From contig JAVVEG010000001.1 in the NCBI GenBank assembly GCA_032251455.1, forward strand, positions 186,001-250,000: 64,000 nt of DNA, given 5' to 3'. Both the position numbers and the translations under genes were made by a program. Source of the DNA: JAVVEG01 sp032251455. Lineage in GTDB: Bacteria > Pseudomonadota > Gammaproteobacteria > Pseudomonadales > Pseudohongiellaceae. The notes beneath the pieces were generated by a model. The model ran no database searches, was not told where the DNA came from, and was given only the letters and a program-made list of their open reading frames with translations. Shown piece by piece: positions 1 through 8,940 of the stretch (position 1 is its first letter; each line of letters starts with the position of its first letter).

Positions 1-801
1 GAGGCAGGAGCCTTCACCGGGGCTTCGGTACAACGCAAGGGTTATTTCGAGAGAGCGCACAAGGGCACGCTGTTTCTGGATGAGCTGGCCAATACAGCCA
101 TGCCCGTGCAGGAAAAGATATTGCGGATAATCGAATACGGTGAGTTTGAGCGTCTGGGTGGTAATCAGACCATCAAGGTGGATGTGCGTCTGGTTGCCGC
201 GACCAATGAGGATCTGCCGACATTGGCCCGGGCAGGAAAGTTCCGGGATGACCTGCTGGATCGTCTTGCCTTTGATGTCATCACGCTGCCGCCCCTGCGG
301 CACAGGGCCGAGGATATTCTGGTGCTGGCCGAGCATTTTGCGATGGGCATGGTGAAGGAGCTGGGGAGAGAGTATTTTTCCGGTTTTTCGCAGCAGGTAG
401 CGCAACAATTGCTGGATTACCCCTGGCCGGGCAATGTGCGTGAGCTGAAGAACCTTATCGAGAGAGCGGTTTATCAAAGCGCAGACGAACACATAGACGC
501 GCTGGTCTTCGATCCCTTCGACTCGCCCTACAGACCAGCTTCTGCAGCCTCGGCAGGCAGTGATTCCGTGCCGGTTGAAGCAGCATCTGGCAACAGTGTC
601 GTGTCAAAAGCAACCCCCGGTCGGCCGTCATTACCTGCGGCAGGGATGGACTTCTCGCAACAGGTGCAGGACTACGAGATATCCCTGTTGCGCCAGGCAC
701 TTGAGCACTGTCAGTTCAACCAGCGCAAGACAGCCGAGCATCTGCAGTTGAGCTACCATCAGCTGCGCGGCTATTTGCGCAAATACGATTTGCTGGGTTG
801 A
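1..801 (+). CDS. pspF: PspF-like sigma-54 enhancer-binding activator (5' truncated by window)
   Basis: AAA+ activator that remodels sigma-54 RNA polymerase; PspF controls the phage-shock (envelope stress) genes. The reading frame is open from base 1, so the N-terminus lies outside the window; 266 residues remain. The sequence opens with the GAFTGA loop that contacts sigma-54, then has the Walker B-type TLFLDEL, the VRLVAATNEDLP region, the DLLDRLAFDVITLPPLR arginine-finger region and WPGNVRELKNLIERAVY. The DELA...VQEK...RIIEYGE..ERLGG stretch matches E. coli PspF closely. A linker rich in Ser and Ala precedes a C-terminal Fis-type helix-turn-helix (QRKTAEHLQLSYHQLRGYLRKY). PspF normally lacks an N-terminal sensor domain; that cannot be checked here. 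It converges on amtB with a 14-base gap. Confidence 0.9.
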   Translation, partial: EAGAFTGASVQRKGYFERAHKGTLFLDELANTAMPVQEKILRIIEYGEFERLGGNQTIKVDVRLVAATNEDLPTLARAGKFRDDLLDRLAFDVITLPPLRHRAEDILVLAEHFAMGMVKELGREYFSGFSQQVAQQLLDYPWPGNVRELKNLIERAVYQSADEHIDALVFDPFDSPYRPASAASAGSDSVPVEAASGNSVVSKATPGRPSLPAAGMDFSQQVQDYEISLLRQALEHCQFNQRKTAEHLQLSYHQLRGYLRKYDLLG

Positions 802-815
802 ATGGCCCCGTCTTC

Positions 816-2132
816 TTACATGGAGTAGCCTTTTTCGTCATGGTCGGTGATGTCGAGGCCGGTCTGCTCTTCTTCTTCACTGACACGGATACCTTGGGTC
901 ATCACACCTACCAGTTTCAACAGGATAAGCGTTAATACAGCGGTATAGGTGGCAGTGGCCAGAATGCCAGTCAGTTGCACCAGTAACTGGGAGCCCATGT
1001 CCATGCCTTCGGCATAACCGTTGCCGCTGAATACACCCAGCTCACGGGAGACAAAGACTGCTGCGAGCAGGGTGCCGAGTATGCCGCCAACACCGTGGAC
1101 GGGGAAAACATCAAGGGAATCGTCGATTCTGATATGGTGCTTCAGGTAATAAGTAGCGGTGAAACACAAGCCTCCCCCCATGATACCGATGAGCATGCCA
1201 CCAGCCGGGCCGACTGAACCGGAAGCGGGTGTTATCGTTGCCAGGCCGGCCACCATGCCGGTGACTGCACCCAGACCACTGGGTTTGCCGTGGCGAATCC
1301 ATTCAATGCTCATCCAGGTCAGTGCGCCGGCAGAGGCTGACATATGGGTTGCCATCAGCGCCATGCCGGCATTGCCGTTGGCAGCAAGGGCGCTGCCGGC
1401 ATTGAAGCCGTACCAGCCAACCCAGAGCATGCCGGCGCCGGTAATGGTCATGGTCAGATTGTGCGGCATCATCGGGGTCACCAGAAAACCCTTGCGCTGA
1501 CCGAGCAGAAGGGCGGTGATCACCGCCGCCACGCCAGCGGTGACATGGACCACGGTGCCTCCGGCAAAATCAATCAACCCCATCTGGAACAGCCAGCCAT
1601 TTTCGGACCAAACCCAGTGGGTCACCGGGAAATAGACCAGGGTAGACCAGAGCGCGGTGAACAATAACATGGAGGAAAACTTGATGCGCTCGGCAAAGGC
1701 CCCAACGATCAGGGCGGGGGTTATGATGGCAAAGGTCATCTGGAAGGCAGCGAAAACGGTTTCTGGAATATCACCCCACAAGGACTCCAGCGTGACACCA
1801 TTCAGGAATGCCTTGTCCAGCCCTCCCCAGAAGCCGTTTTCGGCTGGCCCAAAGGCGATACTGTAGCCAAAAAGCAGCCATAGCAATGACACCACGACGG
1901 TTATCGAGAAGCATTGCATGAGAATGGACAGCACGTTTTTGCTGCGCACCAGTCCGGCATAAAACAGGGAAAGACCCGGGATGGTCATGAACAGCACCAG
2001 GGCGGTGGCGGTGAGTATCCAGGCCGTGTTGGCGCCACTGGCGGAGTTGTCTGCGGCAAAGACCATCGGGGTCATCAGGCTGAACAGGATAAGGGTTAAG
2101 CTGGCCAATGATTTTTTTGTTATTGCTGGCAT
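816..2132 (-). CDS. amtB: Ammonium transporter AmtB
   Basis: Trimeric inner-membrane ammonium/ammonia channel, 438 residues. The N-terminus (MPAITKKSLASL...MVFAADN) is a cleavable signal peptide, as in AmtB. About eleven membrane helices follow, with family landmarks such as GLSLFYAGLVRSKN, the DFAGGTVVHVTAG histidine region and FPVHGVGGILGTLL. I chose the start at 2132 because AAGGAAA sits about 8 bases upstream and the signal peptide begins there. An in-frame ATG at 2249 would add 39 residues and run into glnK. It follows glnK with a 34-base gap, the usual glnK-amtB operon, in which GlnK blocks the channel when nitrogen is sufficient. Confidence 0.96.
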   Translation of the reverse strand: MPAITKKSLASLTLILFSLMTPMVFAADNSASGANTAWILTATALVLFMTIPGLSLFYAGLVRSKNVLSILMQCFSITVVVSLLWLLFGYSIAFGPAENGFWGGLDKAFLNGVTLESLWGDIPETVFAAFQMTFAIITPALIVGAFAERIKFSSMLLFTALWSTLVYFPVTHWVWSENGWLFQMGLIDFAGGTVVHVTAGVAAVITALLLGQRKGFLVTPMMPHNLTMTITGAGMLWVGWYGFNAGSALAANGNAGMALMATHMSASAGALTWMSIEWIRHGKPSGLGAVTGMVAGLATITPASGSVGPAGGMLIGIMGGGLCFTATYYLKHHIRIDDSLDVFPVHGVGGILGTLLAAVFVSRELGVFSGNGYAEGMDMGSQLLVQLTGILATATYTAVLTLILLKLVGVMTQGIRVSEEEEQTGLDITDHDEKGYSM

Positions 2133-2166
2133 CGTCAGTTTTCCTTTGCAGAGAATTACAGCAGGG

Positions 2167-2505
2167 TTAAAGAGCTTCATTGCCGGTTTCACCCGTACGG
2201 ATACGGACTGTCTGTTCCACTGGCAGGACAAAAATCTTGCCATCGCCAATCTGACCCGTGTTGGCCGCCTTGCAGATGGCCTCGACGGTTTGCTCTACCA
2301 GATCATCGGCCACGGCAACCTCTATTTTTGTTTTGGGAAGAAAGTCGATAACGTATTCGGCGCCCCGATACAGCTCGGTATGTCCTTTCTGACGACCGAA
2401 GCCTTTGACTTCAGTCACAGTCATGCCGCTGATGCCCAGCTCCTGCAAGGCTTCGCGGACATCGTCCGATTTGAAGGGTTTTATTATTGCAATGACAAGT
2501 TTCAT
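2167..2505 (-). CDS. glnK: PII nitrogen-regulatory protein GlnK
   Basis: Trimeric PII signal protein, 112 residues, that binds ATP/ADP and 2-oxoglutarate and reports nitrogen status. The T-loop carries the uridylylation tyrosine at position 51 (RGAEYVIDF), and the C-loop region GDGKIFVLPVEQTVRIRTGE is intact. GGAGAA lies just upstream of the ATG. GlnB and GlnK paralogues are hard to separate by sequence; the call of GlnK rests on amtB lying directly downstream. I looked for a sigma-54 (-24/-12) promoter upstream and found none that was convincing. Confidence 0.95.
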   Translation of the reverse strand: MKLVIAIIKPFKSDDVREALQELGISGMTVTEVKGFGRQKGHTELYRGAEYVIDFLPKTKIEVAVADDLVEQTVEAICKAANTGQIGDGKIFVLPVEQTVRIRTGETGNEAL

Positions 2506-2601
2506 TCTTGTTCTCCGGCCATGTGTTGGAAAAAGCGCACAAAATGTATCATGCTGGCATTGAAATCACCATGCCGAAGCGATCAGGGAAGGAAGACCGG
2601 A

Positions 2602-3366
2602 TTGAATTTACCCGCACAAGAACAAATCCACCTGTGGCTGATCATGGCAAACCCTGCCCCGGAGGCACTTGCCCGGTTTGGCTTGTTGTTGAATGAGCAG
2701 GAACGGGCCAGGCATGAGCGCTTCCTGTTCGAGCAGGACCGGCAGCGTTTTCTATTGACTCGTGCCGGCATCAGGACCTTGCTGAGCCACTATGTTCCGG
2801 GCATAGCTCCAGGCGAATGGACATTCGGCAGTAACGCACACGGGAAACCCTGGATCAGCAATCCTGAAGTGGCAGGCAGGCTGTTTTTCAGTATCAGCCA
2901 CACTGCCGGTTTGATAGCGATGGCGGTCAGTCGGCTGGAGGAAATCGGTCTGGATGTGGAAAACAGGCAGTTGCCCCGACGGACGGTTGCGGTCGCTGAA
3001 CGGTTCTTTGCCGCGCAGGAAGTCAAGGACTTGCACCAACTGCCCGTGGCTGCTCAGGATAGCCGGTTTTTTGATCTGTGGACCTTGAAGGAAGCCTACA
3101 TCAAGGCGCGCGGTCTTGGTCTGGCCATTCCTTTACAAAGTTTTGCCTTCAGTTTCGGGGGTATGCCGACAATCAGTTTTATTGGCTCGGACGCGGACGA
3201 CGCTGGCCATTGGCGCTTCTGGCAGTTCGACCACATGCAGCAATTTCGCCTGGCCCTGGCGGTTGGCACACGCCAGCAGCAGTTACTGGACTGTCTGCAA
3301 GTGGTGAGTAGAACCTGGCAGCCGGACAGGCAGCAGGCAGGAGATCTGGTGCTTGGGAAGCCCTGA
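2602..3366 (+). CDS. Sfp-type 4'-phosphopantetheinyl transferase
   Basis: Transfers 4'-phosphopantetheine from CoA to a serine of acyl- or peptidyl-carrier proteins. Family motifs appear in order: HGKPWI, FFSISHTAGLIAMAVS, the metal-binding IGLDVE, and FDLWTLKEAYIKARGLGL, followed by the FAF strand. The start is uncertain. TTG at 2602 has GGAAGGAAG at good spacing and keeps the first strand (IHLWLI); ATG at 2551 would add 17 residues; ATG at 2644 would cut into the fold. With the TTG start the protein has 254 residues, normal for the Sfp/HetI group. No polyketide, non-ribosomal peptide or fatty-acid synthase gene is nearby, so the partner carrier protein is unknown. It is divergent from glnK and convergent with the CorC-like gene (12-base gap). 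Confidence 0.88.
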   Translation: MNLPAQEQIHLWLIMANPAPEALARFGLLLNEQERARHERFLFEQDRQRFLLTRAGIRTLLSHYVPGIAPGEWTFGSNAHGKPWISNPEVAGRLFFSISHTAGLIAMAVSRLEEIGLDVENRQLPRRTVAVAERFFAAQEVKDLHQLPVAAQDSRFFDLWTLKEAYIKARGLGLAIPLQSFAFSFGGMPTISFIGSDADDAGHWRFWQFDHMQQFRLALAVGTRQQQLLDCLQVVSRTWQPDRQQAGDLVLGKP

Positions 3367-3378
3367 ATAAGTCTTTGG

Positions 3379-4677
3379 TCACTTGGTGGGGGGCTGCGGC
3401 CCTTCTTCCTTGAGCTCGATATTGCGCCACATGCGCACAGTCTTGATCATATTGTCCTTCACCTGAACTATCTCGGCATAATATTCACCCAGTTGCAGAC
3501 CGGTGGCAGAGTCAGGGATGGATTCCAGGGCTTCAACCAACAGACCGTTGATGGTCTTGGCGATACTGGTATCGAGGTCCCAGCCCAATGCCCTGTTGAT
3601 ATTGCGGATACTGGTGCTGCCATCGATCAGATAGCTGCCATCCGCTTGTGGGTGGATATCACGGCTGTGATCGGAGATGTCAGTGGTAAATTCACCGACG
3701 ATCTCCTCCAGAATATCCTCCAGGGCTACAATGCCCTGTATCACCCCGTATTCATCGACGACGAAAGCCAGCCTTTCCTTGTTGCTTTGAAAATTCAGTA
3801 ACTGAGTTGTCAACGGAGTGCTCTCGGGAATGTAATAGGGATTGTCGCACTCCTTCAGAATGGCCGCTTTGGTCAAAGGGTCGACATCAAACAGCCTGCT
3901 CAGATTGCGCATGTGCAGCACGCCGATGATATTGTCGATATCCTGTTTGTAGACGGGTACCCGGGTATGGTGACTGGTGCTTATCTGACGAAGAATCTCA
4001 TCGATGTCATCGTCAATATCAATGCCGATTATGTCATTTCGAGGCACCAGGATATCGTTTACGCTGACCTTGTCCAGATCCAGGATATTGATCAACATGC
4101 CTTGCCCCTGGTCAGGAATCAGTTCGCCGGATTCATGCACCACAGTGCGCAGTTCATCCGGGCTGAGCTGGTGAGAATTTTGACCGGAAAGTTTGAAACC
4201 AAGAAGACGGATCAAACGATTGGAAACCCGGTTGACCATCCATACCATCGGATACAAGGCCTTGAGCAGGATGACCAGGACCATGCTGGAAGGGTAGGCA
4301 ATTTTCTCCGGATAAAGAGCTGCAATGGTTTTGGGCGTGACTTCGGCAAAAATCAGGATAATCACGGTCAAAACGATGGTGGTGATCACCGTTTCAGGGT
4401 TGCCAAACAGTTCGATGGCCAGGGTGGTGGCAATCGAAGCTGCCAGCAGGTTGACGAAATTATTGCCAATCAGGATCACTCCGATCAGCTTGTCAGGCGT
4501 CTCCAGTAACTTGCTGACGCGGGCTGCTCCATGATGGCCTTGCCGCTTCAGGTGCTTCAGGCGATACCGGTTCAGACTCATCATGCTGGTTTCTGAACTG
4601 GAAAAATAAGCGGAGGCCAGAATCAGGAACAACAGGAATCCGATCAGAATGCCAACAGATGATTCAGAAACGTTCAC
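3379..4677 (-). CDS. CNNM/CorC-HlyC family membrane protein with CBS domains
   Basis: A 432-residue membrane protein of the CNNM (DUF21)-CBS-CorC/HlyC type, like E. coli YfjD; relatives are linked to magnesium/cobalt transport or resistance. Residues about 8-190 form the DUF21 part, with several hydrophobic helices and the conserved FSSSETSMMSLNR and EVTPKTIAALYPEKI. A pair of CBS domains follows (about 205-330, with VPRNDIIGIDIDDDIDEIL and FVVDEYGVIQGIVALEDILE), then a CorC_HlyC domain at the end. The start is GTG at 4677 (MNVSESS) with AGAGG just upstream. The gene lies 36 bases after ypjD on the same strand, the order seen in Pseudomonas next to ffh. Confidence 0.93.
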   Translation of the reverse strand: MNVSESSVGILIGFLLFLILASAYFSSSETSMMSLNRYRLKHLKRQGHHGAARVSKLLETPDKLIGVILIGNNFVNLLAASIATTLAIELFGNPETVITTIVLTVIILIFAEVTPKTIAALYPEKIAYPSSMVLVILLKALYPMVWMVNRVSNRLIRLLGFKLSGQNSHQLSPDELRTVVHESGELIPDQGQGMLINILDLDKVSVNDILVPRNDIIGIDIDDDIDEILRQISTSHHTRVPVYKQDIDNIIGVLHMRNLSRLFDVDPLTKAAILKECDNPYYIPESTPLTTQLLNFQSNKERLAFVVDEYGVIQGIVALEDILEEIVGEFTTDISDHSRDIHPQADGSYLIDGSTSIRNINRALGWDLDTSIAKTINGLLVEALESIPDSATGLQLGEYYAEIVQVKDNMIKTVRMWRNIELKEEGPQPPTK

Positions 4678-4713
4678 GCGACCTCTGCAGCCAGAATATT
4701 GGCAGATAGTGTT

Positions 4714-5562
4714 TCAGGACAGGATGTATTCGAGCACGAATTTGGAGCCATAGAAACCCAGAATCAGCAAGGAAAAACCTGATAGAGTGCCGCGGATGGC
4801 TGTTTTCCCTCGCCAGCCCAGTTGGTGTCGCCCGCCCAGTAAAACGGCAAAAACCAACCAGGCAAGCAAGGAAAAGAATGTCTTGTGCAGCAGCCCTTCC
4901 GCCCAGATGTCATCGACAAACAAGAAGCCAACCACAATGCCCAGGCTGAGTAAAATCTGTCCAGTCCACAACAGTTGGAACAGGAAATTTTCCATATCCT
5001 GCAGTGGCGGAAACCGTTTGATGACACTGGCCAGATGGTGATGTTTAAGCTGATGATTCTGAAAGGCGAGGAAAGCCGCCTGCAGGGCTGCGATGGTGAA
5101 AAAACTGTATGCCAGTATCGATAACAGGATATGGGTAGCGATTCCGGAGGTGATGGTCTGGGCAGGGAAACGGCTTTCAATGCTCAAGGAAAGGATGATG
5201 CAAAGAATGGCCAGCGGAAACAGGCCAAGAATCAGATTGCCCAGCGGTTTGTTGTAGCTGCTGAGGATTACCAGCAGGGACATCGAAGCGCTGATGAGTG
5301 TACTGATCTGCACAATCCCGAAATGATAGCCATCGCTGGCATAAATGAGATGATAGGCGCTCCAACCATGTGCAAGCACTGCCAGCAGGCCCAGAATCAT
5401 GACAGTTCTGTTGCTGGTGTGTGTTTGTGTTTCGGAGGGGCTCTGCTGGCGCTGGTTCCGTCCGGCTGATTCACTGCCCAGACTCAATTGGCGGCTCTGC
5501 AGGAAGTAAGCGGTCAGATAAAGCAATACAGCAATCAGTCCGGAAATCGTGGAAATGGGCAT
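4714..5562 (-). CDS. ypjD: YpjD-type inner-membrane protein (CcsA/HemX family)
   Basis: A 282-residue polytopic membrane protein of the cytochrome c assembly (CcmC/CcsA/HemX) superfamily. About eight hydrophobic segments are visible. The C-terminal signature GGRHQLGWRGKTAIRGTLSGF followed by YGSKFVLEYI is typical of the YpjD subgroup beside ffh. The tryptophan-rich WWD haem-handling motif of true CcsA/CcmC is not seen, so a role in cytochrome c maturation should not be assumed. It is divergent from ffh, the arrangement found in many gammaproteobacteria. It probably shares a transcript with the downstream CorC-like gene. Confidence 0.9.
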   Translation of the reverse strand: MPISTISGLIAVLLYLTAYFLQSRQLSLGSESAGRNQRQQSPSETQTHTSNRTVMILGLLAVLAHGWSAYHLIYASDGYHFGIVQISTLISASMSLLVILSSYNKPLGNLILGLFPLAILCIILSLSIESRFPAQTITSGIATHILLSILAYSFFTIAALQAAFLAFQNHQLKHHHLASVIKRFPPLQDMENFLFQLLWTGQILLSLGIVVGFLFVDDIWAEGLLHKTFFSLLAWLVFAVLLGGRHQLGWRGKTAIRGTLSGFSLLILGFYGSKFVLEYILS

Positions 5563-5651
5563 TCACTGTCTCTGAGTTTATTGCTGGGGTGAAAGTTTCG
5601 CACAAGACAGCAAGGGGTTGAAGCTTTTTTTATGCGCAGCTTTCCCTGTGC

Positions 5652-5681
5652 TTAACGCCCGATGGTGCATTGGTGTATAGT
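5652..5681 (+). promoter_or_regulatory. Candidate sigma-70 promoter of ffh
   Basis: TTAACG and TATAGT separated by 18 bases, with the predicted start about 28 bases before the ffh ATG. Matches are moderate; this is a sequence match only. Confidence 0.5.
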
Positions 5682-5715
5682 GTGCGGCTGTAGTCTGGTT
5701 CTATGGATGTGATAT

Positions 5716-7101
5716 ATGTTTGAGAGTCTGACCGAACGTCTTTCCGGTGCCTTGCGCAAGATCAGTGGCAAGGCGACGCTGACGGAAAGCAATATTGAAG
5801 AAGCCCTGCGGGAGGTTCGTCGAGCCTTGCTCGAGGCTGATGTTGCCTTGCCTGTGGTCAAGGATTTCATTGAGCAGGTCAAACAGCGTGCCATTGGCCA
5901 GCAGGTGGCACAGAGCCTGAATCCCGGGCAGGCTTTCATCAAGATTGTTCAGGCCGAACTCGAAAGCATCATGGGTTCGACCAGTGCAGGGCTGGATTTG
6001 CGGGCAGTGCCGCCAGCCGTTGTGCTGATGGCCGGTTTACAGGGGGCCGGCAAGACCACGACAGTGGCCAAACTGGGGCGCTGGCTCAAGCAGAACCAGA
6101 AGAAATCGGTGATGGTGGTCAGTGCCGATATCTATCGCCCCGCGGCAATTGCCCAGTTGCAGACGCTGGCAGCAGAGAATGATCTGATTTTTTTCCCCAG
6201 TGATGCCGCCCAGCAGCCCGAAACCATAGCCAGGGCAGCTGTGCAGGAAGCACGTCGCAAGTTCATTGATGTCCTGTTGGTGGATACTGCCGGTCGCCTT
6301 GGTATTGATGAGGCGATGATGAACGAGATCAGCCGCCTGCATGAAGTGCTGCAGCCGGTCGAAACGCTTTTTGTGGTTGATGCCATGACCGGGCAGGATG
6401 CCGCCAACACTGCTGCCGCTTTCAATGCAGCGCTGCCCTTGACTGGAGTGATACTGACCAAGGCCGATGGTGATGCCCGTGGCGGTGCAGCTCTCTCGGT
6501 CCGTCATATCACCGGAAAACCCATCAAGTTCATTGGTATGGGTGAAAAATCCGATGCCCTGGAGCCTTTTTATCCAGACCGCATCGCTTCCCGTATCCTG
6601 GGTATGGGCGATCTGTTGTCGCTGATTGAAGAGGCCGAGCGCAAGGTAGATCGCAGCAAGGCCGAGAAGCTGGCCAACAAGATCAAGAAAGGCAAGGGCT
6701 TTGACCTGGAAGACTTCAAGGAGCAGATCAGGCAGATGCAGAACATGGGGGGCATGGGCAGCATCATGGATAAAATGCCTGGTATGGGGGCATTACCTCC
6801 AGGCGCTGGCAAAATGGTCAACGACAATATGTTCCGGCAGATGGAGGCGATCATCAACTCCATGACCATGAAGGAGCGGATCAACCCCGATATTCTCAAT
6901 GGCTCCAGGAAAAGACGCATCATTCAGGGGTCAGGCACCCAGATACAGGACCTGAACCGCTTGCTGAAACAACATAAGCAGATGCAGAAGGTCATGAAGA
7001 AGATGAAAGGGGGAGGGCTGGCCAACATGATGCGCGGCCTGGGTGGTATGCGCGGTCCAGGAGGTTTTCCCGGTGCTGGAGGTCCGCCACCCCGGTTTTA
7101 G
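5716..7101 (+). CDS. ffh: Signal recognition particle GTPase Ffh
   Basis: Protein part of the signal recognition particle: binds 4.5S RNA and signal sequences and docks with FtsY to target inner-membrane proteins. It has 461 residues. The NG domain shows GLQGAGKTTTVAKLG (P-loop), the DTAGR box and TKADGDARGGAALS. The C-terminal M domain is methionine-rich (GGMGSIMDKMPGMG) and carries the RNA-binding MKERINP..LNGSRKRRI..GSG region. A Gly/Pro/Met-rich tail ends in GPPPRF. The ribosome-binding site is weak. It heads the ffh-rpsP-rimM-trmD-rplS block. Confidence 0.98.
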   Translation: MFESLTERLSGALRKISGKATLTESNIEEALREVRRALLEADVALPVVKDFIEQVKQRAIGQQVAQSLNPGQAFIKIVQAELESIMGSTSAGLDLRAVPPAVVLMAGLQGAGKTTTVAKLGRWLKQNQKKSVMVVSADIYRPAAIAQLQTLAAENDLIFFPSDAAQQPETIARAAVQEARRKFIDVLLVDTAGRLGIDEAMMNEISRLHEVLQPVETLFVVDAMTGQDAANTAAAFNAALPLTGVILTKADGDARGGAALSVRHITGKPIKFIGMGEKSDALEPFYPDRIASRILGMGDLLSLIEEAERKVDRSKAEKLANKIKKGKGFDLEDFKEQIRQMQNMGGMGSIMDKMPGMGALPPGAGKMVNDNMFRQMEAIINSMTMKERINPDILNGSRKRRIIQGSGTQIQDLNRLLKQHKQMQKVMKKMKGGGLANMMRGLGGMRGPGGFPGAGGPPPRF

Positions 7102-7285
7102 CTTGCTTAGAAAACTCTCAGAGCACCTTCCATCCAGCGAGTAATTGTCATAGAATACCCGCCTTTTTCCGGCCATGATGGCTCAGGGGCTGCTTTAATG
7201 GCTCAAGGCTGCTTTACGGTGCAGCGTTGTCATCGATGGAATAACCTGTTTTTGTATGAATGCTTAACTTAGGAATAGAGAGATT
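7102..7285 (+). promoter_or_regulatory. ffh-rpsP intergenic leader with weak promoter candidate
   Basis: 184 bases without a gene. TAGAAT at 7151-7156, followed by a GC-containing stretch, could be a -10 element for the ribosomal-protein operon; the matching -35 position (TTCCAT, 17 bases upstream) is poor. A repeated GGCTGCTTTA-like phrase occurs near 7190 and 7209. No clear terminator separates ffh from rpsP. Confidence 0.35.
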
Positions 7286-7546
7286 ATGGTCACAATTCGA
7301 CTGGCTCGTGGTGGCGCGAAGAAGCGTCCCTTTTACCATATTACGGTGACTGATCAACGTAATCCGCGTGATGGCCGTTTCATAGAGCGCGTTGGGTTCT
7401 TCAACCCTGTCGCCCGTGGCAAGGAAGAGCGCCTGCGCGTCAGCCTGGATCGTATCAATTACTGGACTGAAAAAGGTGCACAGCCCAGCCAGCGTGTTGC
7501 GGCTCTGGTCAAGGAAGCTGCAGTCGCTGCCACCACAGAAGCCTGA
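7286..7546 (+). CDS. rpsP: 30S ribosomal protein S16
   Basis: An 86-residue S16 protein of the small ribosomal subunit, needed for 30S assembly. The start MVTIRLARGGAKKRPFY and the GRFIERVGFFNP and WTEKGAQPS segments are family hallmarks. AGGAATAGAGAG precedes the ATG. It is the first gene of the rpsP-rimM-trmD-rplS operon. Confidence 0.98.
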   Translation: MVTIRLARGGAKKRPFYHITVTDQRNPRDGRFIERVGFFNPVARGKEERLRVSLDRINYWTEKGAQPSQRVAALVKEAAVAATTEA

Positions 7547-7602
7547 GGCAGAGGTCGCTGAAGGCAGTGATGCAAAGGGGTGGCGCAGAGAGGTGACGCA
7601 GG

Positions 7603-8130
7603 ATGACCAGACGCGTAACCCTGGGCCGGATTGGCGGGCCTCATGGTATCAAAGGCTGGGTCAAGATCCTTTCCTTTACTGAGCCCCGGGAAAATATTCT
7701 GGGCTACCGGCAGCTTGAGGTCAGTTTTGGTGATAAAGCGCCACTGTGTCTGGAAATGGATGATGGCCGCATTCATGGCAAGGGATTACTGGCTCATTTT
7801 GTCGGTTACGACACGCCAGAAAGTGCACAGCAGCTGAATGGCGGGCAGATCGAGATCGATGCCGAAGCCTTGCCCGCGCTGGCAGACGGTGAGTATTACT
7901 GGCATCAACTCATCGGCATGAAGGTAGTGAACAGGCAAGGTATTGACCTGGGCAGGATAGACCATATGCTGGAAACAGGGGCCAATGACGTGATGGTCAT
8001 TGCCGCCACCGTGGAGAGCATAGATGACAGGGAGCGGTTGCTGCCGTGGTTGCCCGAACGCACAGTGTTAAGGGTGGATATTGCCAAGGGTGAAGTGCAG
8101 GTGGACTGGGAGCCGGATTATCTTGCCTGA
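7603..8130 (+). CDS. rimM: Ribosome maturation factor RimM
   Basis: A 175-residue 30S maturation factor that binds S19 and helps assemble the head of the small subunit. The N-terminal domain begins VTLGRIGGPHGIKGWVKI, the RimM signature; the C-terminal PRC-barrel-type domain contains YYWHQLIGM, ANDVMVI and ERLLPWLPE...WEPDYL. It sits 56 bases after rpsP and 19 bases before trmD, consistent with one operon. Confidence 0.97.
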   Translation: MTRRVTLGRIGGPHGIKGWVKILSFTEPRENILGYRQLEVSFGDKAPLCLEMDDGRIHGKGLLAHFVGYDTPESAQQLNGGQIEIDAEALPALADGEYYWHQLIGMKVVNRQGIDLGRIDHMLETGANDVMVIAATVESIDDRERLLPWLPERTVLRVDIAKGEVQVDWEPDYLA

Positions 8131-8149
8131 GCAGGTCCGGGGGGGCGTG

Positions 8150-8902
8150 ATGCAGATTGGAGTGATCACCCTGTTTCCCGAGATGTTTACTGCCCTGACA
8201 GAGTATGGCATTACCGGTCGGGCATGCAGGGCAGGTCTGTTCAGTCTGACATGCTGGAATCCCAGGGATTTCACCACAGACCGTCATCGCACGGTGGATG
8301 ACCGCCCATTTGGTGGTGGCCCCGGGATGCTGATGAAAACAGAGCCATTGCTGGCGGCAATTCGAGCCGCAAGGGCGCAGTTGCCCGACAGTACAGTCAT
8401 CTATCTTTCGCCCCAGGGGCGCAAGCTGGACCAGGCAGGTGTGGAATGTCTGGCAACAAGACAGAATCTGATCTTCCTCTGTGGACGCTATCAGGGGATT
8501 GATGAAAGAGTGTTACTGACCGAAGTGGATGAAGAATGGTCAGTCGGGGATTACGTCCTCAGTGGTGGCGAGCTGCCAGCAATGATAATGATCGATGCCC
8601 TCACGCGTTATCTGCCGGGGGCATTGGGACATGAAGATTCTGCCGAGCAGGATTCCTTTGCTTCAGGCCTGCTCGACAGTGCACATTACACGCGGCCACA
8701 GGAATACGAAGGAGAGCCTGTACCGCAGATATTGCTGGGTGGTAACCACGAGGCAATACGACGGTGGCGGCTGAAAGACCGTCTGGGCAGAACCTGGCTG
8801 AAACGCCCTGAATTATTGCAGAACCTGACCCTGGATAAAGAGCAGGATCTGTTGTTGAAAGAATTTATCAGTGAATACAGAGCAGACCGAAGTCGGGATT
8901 GA
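8150..8902 (+). CDS. trmD: tRNA (guanine-37-N1)-methyltransferase TrmD
   Basis: Knotted SPOUT methyltransferase that makes m1G37 in tRNAs reading CNN and some other codons, which prevents +1 frameshifting. It has 250 residues from the ATG at 8150, beginning MQIGVITLFPEMF as in other TrmD proteins; an in-frame ATG at 8081 lies inside rimM and is rejected. The SAM/knot motifs LCGRYQGIDERV, VGDYVLSGGELPA and the DSAEQDSF segment are present. Confidence 0.98.
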   Translation: MQIGVITLFPEMFTALTEYGITGRACRAGLFSLTCWNPRDFTTDRHRTVDDRPFGGGPGMLMKTEPLLAAIRAARAQLPDSTVIYLSPQGRKLDQAGVECLATRQNLIFLCGRYQGIDERVLLTEVDEEWSVGDYVLSGGELPAMIMIDALTRYLPGALGHEDSAEQDSFASGLLDSAHYTRPQEYEGEPVPQILLGGNHEAIRRWRLKDRLGRTWLKRPELLQNLTLDKEQDLLLKEFISEYRADRSRD

Positions 8903-8940
8903 ACCCGATGCAGGAACTGCTGTAACCCGGGAGTACGGCA

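Noticed and set aside
1..99. pspF as a possible pseudogene lacking its N-terminus
   Set aside because: The frame is open to base 1 and starts inside the conserved core, so it is cut by the window edge and not broken.
1981..2601. Upstream extension of the phosphopantetheinyl transferase frame
   Set aside because: The frame stays open antisense to amtB and glnK; the extension has no sense as protein and would overlap both genes.
2506..2601. Search for a sigma-54 promoter of glnK
   Set aside because: No GG-N10-GC pair in a convincing TGGCAC-N5-TTGCA context was found, though glnK genes often have one.
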